Below are positions 19,765 to 28,229 of a DNA stretch of 64,000 nucleotides, in pieces. Position 1 is the first letter of the stretch, and each line of letters begins with the position of its first letter. Origin of the DNA: an uncultured Pelagibacteraceae bacterium. GTDB lineage: Bacteria; Pseudomonadota; Alphaproteobacteria; Pelagibacterales; Pelagibacteraceae. The position numbers and the translations under genes are program-made. The stretch covers positions 7,501-71,500 of the forward strand of contig CACIFV010000005.1 in NCBI GenBank assembly GCA_902586025.1. The letters run 5' to 3'. The notes below the pieces were generated by a model. The model saw nothing but the letters and a program-made list of their open reading frames with translations, did no database searches and was not told the DNA's origin.

Positions 19765-20499
19765 TTACTTATTAAATAATTTAATGTAATCGTCTAGATC
19801 TTTTTTTGTATCAATTCCACTAGAGAAGTAATTTGCTAATAACACATTGATTTTCAGACCATTATCAATAGCTCTAAGCTGCTCTAGTCTTTCTTTATTT
19901 TCATTTTCACTTTTTTTAAAATTAACAAATTTTTTTAAAGCTGAATACTTATATAGATATACTCCAAAATGCTGATAAATATTATTAGATTTATTTTCTT
20001 TAATTACTCTATAAAAATTTAAAGCTTCTGTTTCTGAGATATCAGATATCTTATTTTTAGTAGTAACTTTTACAATATTTTCGTTATCATAATCTTCTTT
20101 TTTCAAGATGTTGTGTGCTAATGTTGAAATATTTAAGTTTTTTTCCTTAGATAATTTATTTAAATTTTTAATATCTAAGGGATTAATCATAGGTTCATCA
20201 CCTTGAATATTCATAATATAATCTATATCTTTTAAATTTAATTTCTGAGAAGCCTCATATACTCTATCGGTCCCTGTCGTATGTTTGATATCTGTCATTA
20301 TAAATTTACCTCCATTTTTTCTTACTTCTGAGGCAATTTCCTCATCACATGTTGCAACATAAACCTCACCAATTTGGCTTTCTATAGCTTTTTCATATAC
20401 ATGCATAATTAGAGTTTTATTATTAATTTTTATTAACGGCTTGTGAGGAAGTCTTGTTGCTGCTAATCTTGATGGAATTATTATAATTGAATTACTCAT
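19765..20499 (-). CDS. kdsB: CMP-Kdo synthetase
   Basis: KdsB (3-deoxy-manno-octulosonate cytidylyltransferase) activates Kdo with CTP for the inner core of lipopolysaccharide. The 244 residues open with the nucleotide-binding I-I-P-S-R-L-A-A-T-R-L-P-x-K-P-L motif and carry the N-I-Q-G-D-E-P sequence near 96-102. With kdsD, lptC and lptB in the window it shows that this cell makes and exports a Kdo-bearing LPS. Confidence 0.97.
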   Translation of the reverse strand: MSNSIIIIPSRLAATRLPHKPLIKINNKTLIMHVYEKAIESQIGEVYVATCDEEIASEVRKNGGKFIMTDIKHTTGTDRVYEASQKLNLKDIDYIMNIQGDEPMINPLDIKNLNKLSKEKNLNISTLAHNILKKEDYDNENIVKVTTKNKISDISETEALNFYRVIKENKSNNIYQHFGVYLYKYSALKKFVNFKKSENENKERLEQLRAIDNGLKINVLLANYFSSGIDTKKDLDDYIKLFNK

Positions 20500-20513
20500 A
20501 TATTCATATTTTA

Positions 20514-20530
20514 TGCGTCTTTGAGACGCA
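20514..20530. repeat. GC-rich inverted repeat upstream of kdsB
   Basis: A perfect 7-bp inverted repeat (20514-20520 with 20524-20530, 3-base loop) lies 14 bases before the kdsB start, in the 96-base spacer shared with the cytochrome c gene. It stands out for its GC content in very AT-rich DNA. It could be an operator or a 5'-leader hairpin limiting kdsB translation. Confidence 0.45.
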
Positions 20531-20595
20531 AATTTATAAATTAAATTTCTTATAAATTTTGTTTAACATGTTATACGACCATATTAAAAAAAATA

Positions 20596-21135
20596 ATGGA
20601 TTCATTTGAAATAAACAAAATTATTGCAGCTGTTCTTCTCATAGCACTACTTGTAATTGGAATTGGGAAAATCTCAGATATTGCTTTCCATGTAGATAAA
20701 CCAGAGAAATCAGCATACAAGGTAGATATTCAGGAAAGCAGCCAAATTTCAAGTTCCGTTGCAGAAAAAGTTGAGGAAAAAGTTGATATTGCTGCATTAC
20801 TTGCGTTAGGAGATATTTCTCATGGAGAGAAAGTTTTCAAAAAATGTTCTGCTTGTCATTTAGTGAATAAAGGCGGAGAGAACAAAATTGGACCTGCATT
20901 GTATGGTGTAATAGGAAGAAAAATTGCTTCAAAACAAGATTATAAGTACTCAAAAGCGATGGCAGCATATGACAAAGATTGGACATTTGAAGAAATGAAT
21001 GGTTATTTGAAAAAACCTCAAAGTTATATTAAGGGAACTAAAATGGCATTTGCTGGATTAAGAAAAGAAAAAGACAGGGCATCAGTTATTTTATATCTCA
21101 ACCAAAATTCAGATAATCCACTACCTCTACCTTAG
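20596..21135 (+). CDS. Membrane-anchored class I cytochrome c
   Basis: A 179-residue c-type cytochrome similar to CycM/c552, which carries electrons from the bc1 complex to cytochrome oxidase. An uncleaved N-terminal membrane helix (about 9-24) and a flexible linker lead to a mitochondrial-type cytochrome c domain. The heme site C-S-A-C-H is at 84-88, and the sixth ligand Met150 lies in G-T-K-M-A-F. It stands alone on the plus strand and its end overlaps the converging argF stop by 9 bases. Confidence 0.95.
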   Translation: MDSFEINKIIAAVLLIALLVIGIGKISDIAFHVDKPEKSAYKVDIQESSQISSSVAEKVEEKVDIAALLALGDISHGEKVFKKCSACHLVNKGGENKIGPALYGVIGRKIASKQDYKYSKAMAAYDKDWTFEEMNGYLKKPQSYIKGTKMAFAGLRKEKDRASVILYLNQNSDNPLPLP

Positions 21136-22056
21136 TTTTCCAAAACAATATAATAAAATACTTTTTTGAACATGAACTCTGTTCAATGCTTGTAGCCACA
21201 CATGGGAATTTTTTCCTAAAAAAACTTCCTCCTCAACTTCATCACCTCTTGGCAAACAGTGCAAAAAAATACAATTTTTTTTTGTATAATTAAATATCTC
21301 TTTTTTAATTTTAAATTTTTGAAACTGTTGTTTTTTTCTTTTCTTATTCACTTTATCATTTAGAGATATTACTTTATCAGAAAAAATTACATCTGCATCT
21401 AAAGCTGCTTTTTTTGGATCGTGATAGATAAAGATTTTTTTTTTATTTTTGCTAACCCAATTTTTAACCTTATTACTTGGAGCAAATTTTTTTGGACATC
21501 CAATACTTAATCTAAAAGAAAACTTAACAGATGCTGCAATCAAACTGTCCAAAACATTATTGGAGTCTCCAATCCAACAAATTTTTAATTTTGATATTGG
21601 TTTTTTTTTTATTTCCTCAACAGTAAAAATATCTGATAACACTTGTGTTGGATGAGATGAAGGGCTCAAACCGTTTATTATAGGGATAGTTAAATACTTT
21701 TGAAAATCTTCAATTTTTTTATCATCATCAGTCCTCAACATGAAACCATCAGCATATTTAGATAAAATTTTAGCAGTATCGGCTATTGTCTCACCACCTT
21801 GTCCAAGATGAAGTTCGTTAGATCTAAGCGTCAATGTTCCGCCTCCAAGCTGTTTAATGGCTAAGTAAAAGCTTATTCTTGTTCTTGAACTTGCTTTTTC
21901 AAACATTTGTACTAGCATTTTACCTTTAAGAGGCGATCCTTTGTCTGGCTCCAAAGTATTTAATTTTTTTCTTTGTTTTTTTCTTTGTTTTGCATCAACA
22001 ATTATTTTTCTAAGATCTTTACTTGGTATATCTTTTAAATTTATAAAATGTTTCAT
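21127..22056 (-). CDS. argF: Ornithine carbamoyltransferase (atypical motifs)
   Basis: ArgF joins carbamoyl phosphate and ornithine to give citrulline. The 309-residue protein keeps the fold, the G-D-S-N-N-V ornithine-site segment and H-C-L-P. Several usual motifs are changed: S-T-R-T-R reads S-S-R-T-R, H-P-C-Q reads H-P-T-Q, the S-M-G of the substrate loop reads S-L-N, and after H-C-L-P a two-residue shortening gives R-G-D-E. The context (argD one base upstream, argB and argJ in the window) supports ornithine as substrate. An N-acylornithine substrate is possible but less likely, since argJ is present. Confidence 0.92.
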   Translation of the reverse strand: MKHFINLKDIPSKDLRKIIVDAKQRKKQRKKLNTLEPDKGSPLKGKMLVQMFEKASSRTRISFYLAIKQLGGGTLTLRSNELHLGQGGETIADTAKILSKYADGFMLRTDDDKKIEDFQKYLTIPIINGLSPSSHPTQVLSDIFTVEEIKKKPISKLKICWIGDSNNVLDSLIAASVKFSFRLSIGCPKKFAPSNKVKNWVSKNKKKIFIYHDPKKAALDADVIFSDKVISLNDKVNKKRKKQQFQKFKIKKEIFNYTKKNCIFLHCLPRGDEVEEEVFLGKNSHVWLQALNRVHVQKSILLYCFGKLR

Positions 22057-22057
22057 T

Positions 22058-23221
22058 TTAACTTAATTCTTTGCAAACCTTCATAATTATCTTTAAAGCT
22101 AAATCAATTTCTTTTTTTTTTACATTTAGTGGAGGTAAAATTCTTATGACATTTTCAGCTGCTCTGATAGTTAATAATTTATTTTCCATTAATTTTTTTA
22201 TAAACTCAGTTTGGTCCTTAAAAAGTTGTAAACCAATTAATAGCCCTACTCCTCTGACTTCTTGAATTAGTCTGGGATATTTAATTTTTATTTTATTAAG
22301 TTCAGTAATAAAATATTTCGACATTTTGTTTACATTCATTAATAAGTTCTTATTTATTTGATCTAAAACAGCGCTACCCACTGCCATTGCAAGTGGATTT
22401 CCTCCAAATGTAGATCCATGAGTCCCTGGCACCATCGCTTTTGCAACTTTCTTTGTCATCAAGACCGCACCAATAGGAAAACCGCCTCCTATTCCTTTTG
22501 CTATGGGGACTATATCAGGTTTAACCTTTGAGTATTCAAAAGCAAAAAATTTTCCTGATCTTCCAATACCACACTGAACCTCATCAAGTATTAAAAGTAT
22601 TTTTTTTTGATTGCATATTTTTCTAATACCTTTTATGCACCAATTTGGAATTACTTTAATACCTCCTTCACCCATGACTGTTTCAATCATAATTGCTGCT
22701 GTATTTTTTTTAATCAATTTTTTTAGTTTTTTGTGATCACCAAATTCAAAATGATCAAAACCTGGAATTTTTGGCCCAAATCCTTCTGTCATTTTTTTTG
22801 AACCACTTGCATGTATTGCTGCAATTGTTCTGCCATGAAAAGAATTCTTGAGACAAATTATTCTTGTTTTATGCTTTTGACCTATTGAAAAAAAATATCT
22901 TCTCGCAACTTTTATTGCGGTTTCTGTAGCTTCCGCACCGCTATTCTGAAAAATTACAGAGTTAGCAAATGTTCTTTTTACTAATTTACTTGCTAGATTT
23001 TCACCTTCAGGAATTTTGAAGGCATTAGATACATGCCATAATTTTTTTGATTGTTCTTGTATTGCCTTATTTAATTTATCGTTTGAATGACCTAGTGAGT
23101 TCACTGCAATGCCTTGAACAAAATCAAGATATTTTTTTCCGTCATTAGAGAATAGAAAACTTCCTTTGCCTCTTTTAAAAGATATATTTTTTCTTTTGTA
23201 ATTATTTGCTAAAGAGCTCAT
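22058..23221 (-). CDS. argD: Acetylornithine aminotransferase
   Basis: A PLP-dependent class III aminotransferase making N-acetylornithine from the semialdehyde; it may also serve as succinyl-DAP aminotransferase, since dapD and dapE are in the window. The 387 residues contain the N-S-G-A-E-A-T-E-T-A-I-K-V-A-R motif, the D-E-V-Q-C-G-I-G-R-S-G-K cofactor region, and the PLP lysine in A-K-G-I-G-G-G-F-P-I-G. It begins an argD-argF operon and is divergent from gcrA across 160 bases. Confidence 0.96.
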   Translation of the reverse strand: MSSLANNYKRKNISFKRGKGSFLFSNDGKKYLDFVQGIAVNSLGHSNDKLNKAIQEQSKKLWHVSNAFKIPEGENLASKLVKRTFANSVIFQNSGAEATETAIKVARRYFFSIGQKHKTRIICLKNSFHGRTIAAIHASGSKKMTEGFGPKIPGFDHFEFGDHKKLKKLIKKNTAAIMIETVMGEGGIKVIPNWCIKGIRKICNQKKILLILDEVQCGIGRSGKFFAFEYSKVKPDIVPIAKGIGGGFPIGAVLMTKKVAKAMVPGTHGSTFGGNPLAMAVGSAVLDQINKNLLMNVNKMSKYFITELNKIKIKYPRLIQEVRGVGLLIGLQLFKDQTEFIKKLMENKLLTIRAAENVIRILPPLNVKKKEIDLALKIIMKVCKELS

Positions 23222-23381
23222 AATTATTTATATTTTTTTTTACTCTGTTGCACAGTTAAATTTTCAACCTATAGTTATTAATTTTTATTCTTGTTGAAAA
23301 ATTAGAAATAATGCTTGTATTATTCTATCTATATGCAAGATCGTGTAATAGTAACAAAACTAAACACTAAATATAGTATTT

Positions 23382-23876
23382 ATGAGCTGGACAGAGGAAA
23401 AAGTTAATAAATTAAAGGAACTGTGGGGAAAAGGACAAACAGCAAGTCAAATTGCTGGAATTATAGGTGGTGTCTCAAGAAATGCTGTCATCGGTAAAGC
23501 TCACAGATTAAATCTGTCATCCAAAATTAAAGCAAGATCTGCAATAACCTCGAATAGAAAGAATTCAAATATCGAAGAAAAACAAATTAAATATAAAGGC
23601 AGAAGAGGAAAGTTTAAGTCTCTTCTTTTAGATGCAAATTTTGAGCCAGCAAAAAATTTAAGCTTGGAAGATTTAACAGAAGATACCTGCAAGTATATGG
23701 AGGGAGATCCTGATAAAAAAGAATCTAGTTTTTGTGGTAGAAAAAATGTTGAAAAGTTCTCATATTGTCCCCTTCATTTAATGATTGTGTTCCAGCCAAA
23801 AGGGAAAAAAGATGAAATTGCAGAAAAAGATGAAGATGTGCCAAAGTTTATTCAAAAAAAAATTAAATCAGCTTAA
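23382..23876 (+). CDS. gcrA: GcrA cell cycle regulator
   Basis: GcrA is an alphaproteobacterial sigma70 cofactor that in Caulobacter activates promoters carrying methylated GANTC sites. The 164 residues start with the hallmark M-S-W-T-E-E-K-V-x-K-L-K-E-L-W-x-x-G-x-T-A-S-Q-I-A helix-turn-helix (about 1-45). A basic linker and a C-terminal Cys-containing block with the S-F-C-G-R and Y-C-x-x-H segments follow. Its presence implies a CcrM-type methyltransferase elsewhere. Its stop shares TTAA with the converging SHOCT gene. Confidence 0.95.
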   Translation: MSWTEEKVNKLKELWGKGQTASQIAGIIGGVSRNAVIGKAHRLNLSSKIKARSAITSNRKNSNIEEKQIKYKGRRGKFKSLLLDANFEPAKNLSLEDLTEDTCKYMEGDPDKKESSFCGRKNVEKFSYCPLHLMIVFQPKGKKDEIAEKDEDVPKFIQKKIKSA

Positions 23877-24142
23877 TCTAATATCTTTTTTTTTGCTTTT
23901 TGGTACTCTTCTTCAGAAATTAATCCATCAGTTTTGAGTTTATTCAATTGAATTATTTCCTCTGAAATATTTTTTTTTTGCTGAAAATCTAAACTTTGGG
24001 TACTATCATCAATTTCATCATTGTTTTTATTCTGTTCTAGATTTCTTCTTGACTCAATTCCCATGCTTATTGGTTTTGCAGATATGTATACAACTGCTAG
24101 AAGCAATAGAATACATATACCAATTACAATAAAGTTAATCAT
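23873..24142 (-). CDS. Small membrane protein with SHOCT domain
   Basis: An 89-residue protein with one N-terminal membrane helix (about 3-24), a charged low-complexity middle, and a C-terminal SHOCT-type motif (about 64-89) with the L-K-x-D-G-L-I-S-E-E-E-Y core. SHOCT domains often mediate oligomerisation at membranes; no specific role can be given. It lies 4 bases after the NDUFA9-like gene. Confidence 0.8.
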   Translation of the reverse strand: MINFIVIGICILLLLAVVYISAKPISMGIESRRNLEQNKNNDEIDDSTQSLDFQQKKNISEEIIQLNKLKTDGLISEEEYQKAKKKILD

Positions 24143-24146
24143 TTAA

Positions 24147-25103
24147 TTAAGAGATTTTATTAATGTTTGCAAACTGTCCCCCTGATCTCCAGTTAAAACT
24201 ATACTTGTCTACTTCATTTTCAAATATTTTTTTTGCATCTAATCCCAAATCAAAATTTGTTTCATGAATTCCGCTTGAGATGTTGTCATATTTTAACAAT
24301 TTTAATTGATCTTCTGTGAGTATAGGCTTTGGAAACAGTTGTAACATTTTTGCACTTAATTTAGCTAGCTGAAAAGGAATAGGTATTAATAACCTTTTTT
24401 TGTTAATTAATTTTAAAAGAATTTGAATTATTTTCTTAAATGTTATTACCTCTGGCCCAATACACTCTAAAGTAAAATTATTTCTATTTGACTCTATAAT
24501 TTTTAAAATTATGTCAGCTAAATCCGAAACATGTATAGGTGAAAATTTTGTTTGTCCATTATAATACAAAGGCATAAACGGAAGTCTACTTAATAAAGTC
24601 ATAAAATTAGTTGTGAAATTATCATCTACTGAGTAAACTATTGATGGTTTCAAAATAACAGATTTTTTAAAATTTTGTAATATTTTTTTTTCTCCCTCTA
24701 ATTTACTCTTTGCGTATTCGCTATCTATTGCTTTTTCAATACCTAGTGATGATAAGTGCAAAAATTTTTCAAGATTATATTTTTTTGCTTTTTGAGACAA
24801 CATGTCTGGTAGATCTGTATGGATAGTTTTAAAGTCATCTTTTTTTTTTTCATATAATATTCCAATTAAGTTTATACAAATAGAACATCTTTCCATTAAA
24901 GATTCAATTTTTTCTGTTTCGAAACTATTTATTTCAACTAATTCTAGGTAACCAGGATTTGCCTGGGTCTTCAACATATAAGCATTTCTATGTATGTTTC
25001 TCGTTACAGCTATGACTTTATGGTTATTTTTGCTTAACTTTCTGATCAAATTTCTCCCGATCTGACCAGATGCACCGAAAAGTAGAATTTCTTTTTGTTT
25101 CAT
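24147..25103 (-). CDS. NAD(P)-binding NDUFA9-like (complex I-associated) protein
   Basis: An extended short-chain dehydrogenase-like protein of 318 residues. I start it at the ATG at 25103 (M-K-Q-K-E-I-L-L-F-G-A-S-G-Q-I-G), because the frame upstream overlaps rnd and has no family similarity. The G-A-S-G-Q-I-G-R dinucleotide motif is at about 8-15. The S-S-L-G and Y-A-K-S-K blocks follow, including the Y-x3-K pair of the SDR fold. It resembles the NDUFA9 accessory subunit of complex I, but that role is inferred from similarity only. Confidence 0.85.
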   Translation of the reverse strand: MKQKEILLFGASGQIGRNLIRKLSKNNHKVIAVTRNIHRNAYMLKTQANPGYLELVEINSFETEKIESLMERCSICINLIGILYEKKKDDFKTIHTDLPDMLSQKAKKYNLEKFLHLSSLGIEKAIDSEYAKSKLEGEKKILQNFKKSVILKPSIVYSVDDNFTTNFMTLLSRLPFMPLYYNGQTKFSPIHVSDLADIILKIIESNRNNFTLECIGPEVITFKKIIQILLKLINKKRLLIPIPFQLAKLSAKMLQLFPKPILTEDQLKLLKYDNISSGIHETNFDLGLDAKKIFENEVDKYSFNWRSGGQFANINKIS

Positions 25104-25119
25104 ATATATATTTTTAAAT

Positions 25120-25731
25120 ATGAATATAGATATTAAATTACACAAAGAGGATTTGCCAGATCAATTCGAAGCAAGTGACATTATAGCAATAGATTGTGAA
25201 TTTATGGGTCTGAATGTCGAACGCGATAGACTATGTTTAGTTCAAATTTCTACAGGCAAGCAAGATGCACACATAGTTCAATTAAATAAGGAAAATTATG
25301 AAGCACCCAACTTGAAAAAATTATTAACAAATAAAGAAATCGGAAAAATATTTCATTTTGCAAGAGCAGATCTACTTTTCATAAAAAAATATCTTAACAT
25401 TGACGTCTTTAACGTAAATTGTACTAAATTAATGAGTAAATTGGCAAGAAGCTATACCGATAAGCATGGATTAAAAGATTTAATAAAGGAATTTAATGGA
25501 AAGGATATAAGTAAAAGTCTTCAATCTTCTGATTTTGGAGGAAAATTAACAGACAAACAATTACAATATTGCGCGAATGATGTAATTTACCTTCACCATA
25601 TTTATGATAATTTGAAAAAAATATTAATAAGAGAAAATAGGTTTGAATTATACAATAGTACAATAAAATTCATACATAGTAGAGTTAACCTTGATTTAGC
25701 CTCATTTACTTCTGATATATGGTCTCATTAA
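25120..25731 (+). CDS. rnd: Ribonuclease D, short form
   Basis: A 3'-5' exoribonuclease of the DEDD superfamily for tRNA 3' maturation. It is 203 residues, with only the catalytic domain and no HRDC domains, as in many alphaproteobacteria. The acidic residues are visible in I-D-C-E-F (about 25-29), H-F-A-R-A-D, and the C-terminal Y-C-A-N-D-V-x-Y-L motif. It heads the long plus-strand gene run, and its stop directly abuts the kdsD start. Confidence 0.9.
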   Translation: MNIDIKLHKEDLPDQFEASDIIAIDCEFMGLNVERDRLCLVQISTGKQDAHIVQLNKENYEAPNLKKLLTNKEIGKIFHFARADLLFIKKYLNIDVFNVNCTKLMSKLARSYTDKHGLKDLIKEFNGKDISKSLQSSDFGGKLTDKQLQYCANDVIYLHHIYDNLKKILIRENRFELYNSTIKFIHSRVNLDLASFTSDIWSH

Positions 25732-26712
25732 ATGCAAAAAAACAAAATAAACAAAATTGCTAGAGATGTAGTCCAATATGAAATAAATGCACTGAAAAAA
25801 TTAAAAGATTGCATAAACAATTCATTTGTAAAAATAATTAAAACAATACTGAATTGTAAAGATGGAAAAATAATAATTTCTGGTGTTGGAAAAAGTGGAA
25901 TTATAGCTAGAAAATGGGCTGCTACTTTTTCATCAACAGGTACACCATCTTTTTTTTTAGACGCTTCCGATGCAAGTCATGGAGATTTAGGTCAAATTAC
26001 TTCAAAAGATACTGTAATACTTATAAGTAATAGCGGTGAAAGTGAAGAATTAAAAAATATAATTCAATATACATCGAGAAATAAAAATATCAAATTGATA
26101 GGGATAACATCAAAAAAAAATTCTATTTTGTATAGAAATTCAGACATAGCATTTCAAATGCCTTTTATAAGAGAGGCTGGCCCTGAAAATATTGTACCAA
26201 CATCTTCAACAACAACTCAGTTAGCATTAGGTGATTCAATTGCATTGGCTTGTATGAAAGTGAAAAATTTTAGTAAATTTGATTTTAAAAAAATTCATCC
26301 CAGCGGCTCATTATCTTTGAAACTTAAAACTGTCGAGGATTTAATGATTAAAGGAAAAAAAGTCCCCTTTTTAAAAGAAGATATAAAAATGAAAAGAGCT
26401 TTAAAAATTATAGAGGAAAAAAAATTAGGTGTTCTTATTGTTAAAAAGAAAAATGGTTATACATCAGGAATAATTACTGATGGAGATATCAAAAGAATTG
26501 CCAGAAAATATAAAGAATTTGACTCGCTTGAGCTAAAAAAAGTTATGAAAAAAAATCCAATAAGTATCGATAAAGAAGAATTAGCTGCTACTGCATTATC
26601 ATTAATGAATGCAAAAGAAATAACATCCTTATGTGTTCATGAAAAAAATAAGAAAAAAAGGACTATTGGTATAATTCATATGCACAGCATACTTAAATCA
26701 AATATTAGCTGA
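25732..26712 (+). CDS. kdsD: Arabinose-5-phosphate isomerase (KpsF/KdsD)
   Basis: The enzyme converts ribulose 5-phosphate to arabinose 5-phosphate, the first step to Kdo. The 326 residues have an N-terminal SIS domain (G-V-G-K-S-G-I-I-A-R-K near 48-58, S-N-S-G-E-S-E-E near 100-107) and two C-terminal CBS domains (about 205-320). The stop and the lptC start overlap by one base. Confidence 0.96.
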   Translation: MQKNKINKIARDVVQYEINALKKLKDCINNSFVKIIKTILNCKDGKIIISGVGKSGIIARKWAATFSSTGTPSFFLDASDASHGDLGQITSKDTVILISNSGESEELKNIIQYTSRNKNIKLIGITSKKNSILYRNSDIAFQMPFIREAGPENIVPTSSTTTQLALGDSIALACMKVKNFSKFDFKKIHPSGSLSLKLKTVEDLMIKGKKVPFLKEDIKMKRALKIIEEKKLGVLIVKKKNGYTSGIITDGDIKRIARKYKEFDSLELKKVMKKNPISIDKEELAATALSLMNAKEITSLCVHEKNKKKRTIGIIHMHSILKSNIS

Positions 26713-27446
26713 TGTCGATTAAGTCCTTGTTACAACTAATTCTGTTATCATTAATGATAATAATCATAGGTGGTATTTATTTTCTATATTTTTATTCTGG
26801 TCCGTTGAAAAGTAGATCTAATATTAATTTAAATACTAATGAAAATGAAATTAAAGAAGAATTGAACTTAGATAATCAAGATATATTAGAAACAAAAGAT
26901 TTAAATGAGAATAAAGAGAATATCGATCAAAGTAATATGAATAATCAAAATAAATTAAAAAATATAAAAGAAGCTCCAAAAATCGATGATGATAAATTGA
27001 GTAATATTTCATCAAGCAATGAAAAAAGTTTAACAAAAGAAATAGAGTATATAACCACAAATAATAAAGGAGATATTTTTAAAATTCTTGCAAAATATGG
27101 AAGAACTAATCTTGAAGATAAAAATATACTTGATTTAGAGAAGGTAAAAGGAACAATATCTTCTAAGAAAAGATCAACAATAAATATCGAGTCTGATTTT
27201 GCAAATTATAATTATAACAATCAAAATTCAAAATTTTATAAAAACGTTAAAATAAATCATGATAATAGAGTAATTTTCTGCGATAGTTTTTATTTAGATC
27301 AATCTAAAAGTCTTGCAACAGCTTTTGGCAATGTTGTTGTAAAAGACAATACTTCTGTTATGAAAGCTAAAGTTGTAACAATGAATATAATTACAAAAGA
27401 AATAAAAATTAATTCAGAGGAGAATATAAATATAATTACTGATTAA
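26712..27446 (+). CDS. lptC: LPS export protein LptC with Asn-rich linker
   Basis: LptC is the bitopic inner-membrane part of the LPS transport bridge. One membrane helix (about 6-28) is followed by an unusually long, Asn/Glu/Lys-rich linker (about 33-120) and a C-terminal OstA/LptC-like beta domain (about 125-244). The 244 residues exceed the usual 190-210. The gene overlaps lptB by one base, and no separate lptA lies between them as it does in most alphaproteobacteria. Sequence similarity is low, so the call rests partly on place and architecture; the protein could also cover part of LptA's job. Confidence 0.8.
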   Translation: MSIKSLLQLILLSLMIIIIGGIYFLYFYSGPLKSRSNINLNTNENEIKEELNLDNQDILETKDLNENKENIDQSNMNNQNKLKNIKEAPKIDDDKLSNISSSNEKSLTKEIEYITTNNKGDIFKILAKYGRTNLEDKNILDLEKVKGTISSKKRSTINIESDFANYNYNNQNSKFYKNVKINHDNRVIFCDSFYLDQSKSLATAFGNVVVKDNTSVMKAKVVTMNIITKEIKINSEENINIITD

Positions 27447-28222
27447 TGGCACTAATAAAGAAATTTAGAATAACAACTTATAAAAATGACGAAGCGGTCG
27501 TTGAATTAAAGAACATATCTGTATTCTATAATAAAAGACAAATTTTAAATAATTTAAATCTAAAAGTTAATAAACAAGAAATTTTAGGTGTTTTAGGACC
27601 TAACGGAGTAGGAAAAAGCACGATGTTTAATATGATAACTGGTTTAAAAGATCCGGACTATGGAGAAGTGATCATCAATGGACTTGATTGTACAAAATTA
27701 CCCATAAACGAGAGATTTACAAAATTTAAGATAGGGTTATGTCCACAATTTGGAGGGTATATTTCTGATTTGTCTTTGATAGATAACTTAAGACTAGTCT
27801 CTGAAATACATATTAAAGATAAAGATCAGAGGGAGCAAAAAATAAATAAACTAATAGGCCAATTTGAGTTTGAGCCTTTATTAAATATCAAAGCAAAACA
27901 TTTATCAGGAGGGCAAAAAAGGAAATGTAGTATCGCTATGGCACTAGTAAATGATCCAAAAATTTTACTCTTAGACGAGCCATATTCAGCCCTGGATATA
28001 CTTTCTATTAAAATGATACAAGAAGTAATACTAAATTTACAATCTACTGAAGAAATCACAATTGTAATTACTGATCACCAGGCTAGAGATTTACTTAAAA
28101 CTGTTGATCGCGCGATTATACTATCTTATGGAAAAGTAATCGCATCTGGAAAACCAAATGAAGTAATATTAGATAAGACTGCAAAAAACCAATATTTTGG
28201 TGATGAATTTAATATAAATTAA
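27446..28222 (+). CDS. lptB: LPS export ABC transporter ATPase LptB
   Basis: The cytoplasmic ATPase that powers LPS extraction by LptFG. The 258 residues have Walker A (G-P-N-G-V-G-K-S-T near 50-58), the Q-loop in L-C-P-Q-F, the signature L-S-G-G-Q-K-R-K near 153-160, Walker B with L-L-L-D-E-P, and the switch His in T-D-H. An N-terminal extension of about 17 residues precedes the normal start region. The gene is coupled to lptC. Confidence 0.94.
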   Translation: MALIKKFRITTYKNDEAVVELKNISVFYNKRQILNNLNLKVNKQEILGVLGPNGVGKSTMFNMITGLKDPDYGEVIINGLDCTKLPINERFTKFKIGLCPQFGGYISDLSLIDNLRLVSEIHIKDKDQREQKINKLIGQFEFEPLLNIKAKHLSGGQKRKCSIAMALVNDPKILLLDEPYSALDILSIKMIQEVILNLQSTEEITIVITDHQARDLLKTVDRAIILSYGKVIASGKPNEVILDKTAKNQYFGDEFNIN

Positions 28223-28229
28223 TTCATTA

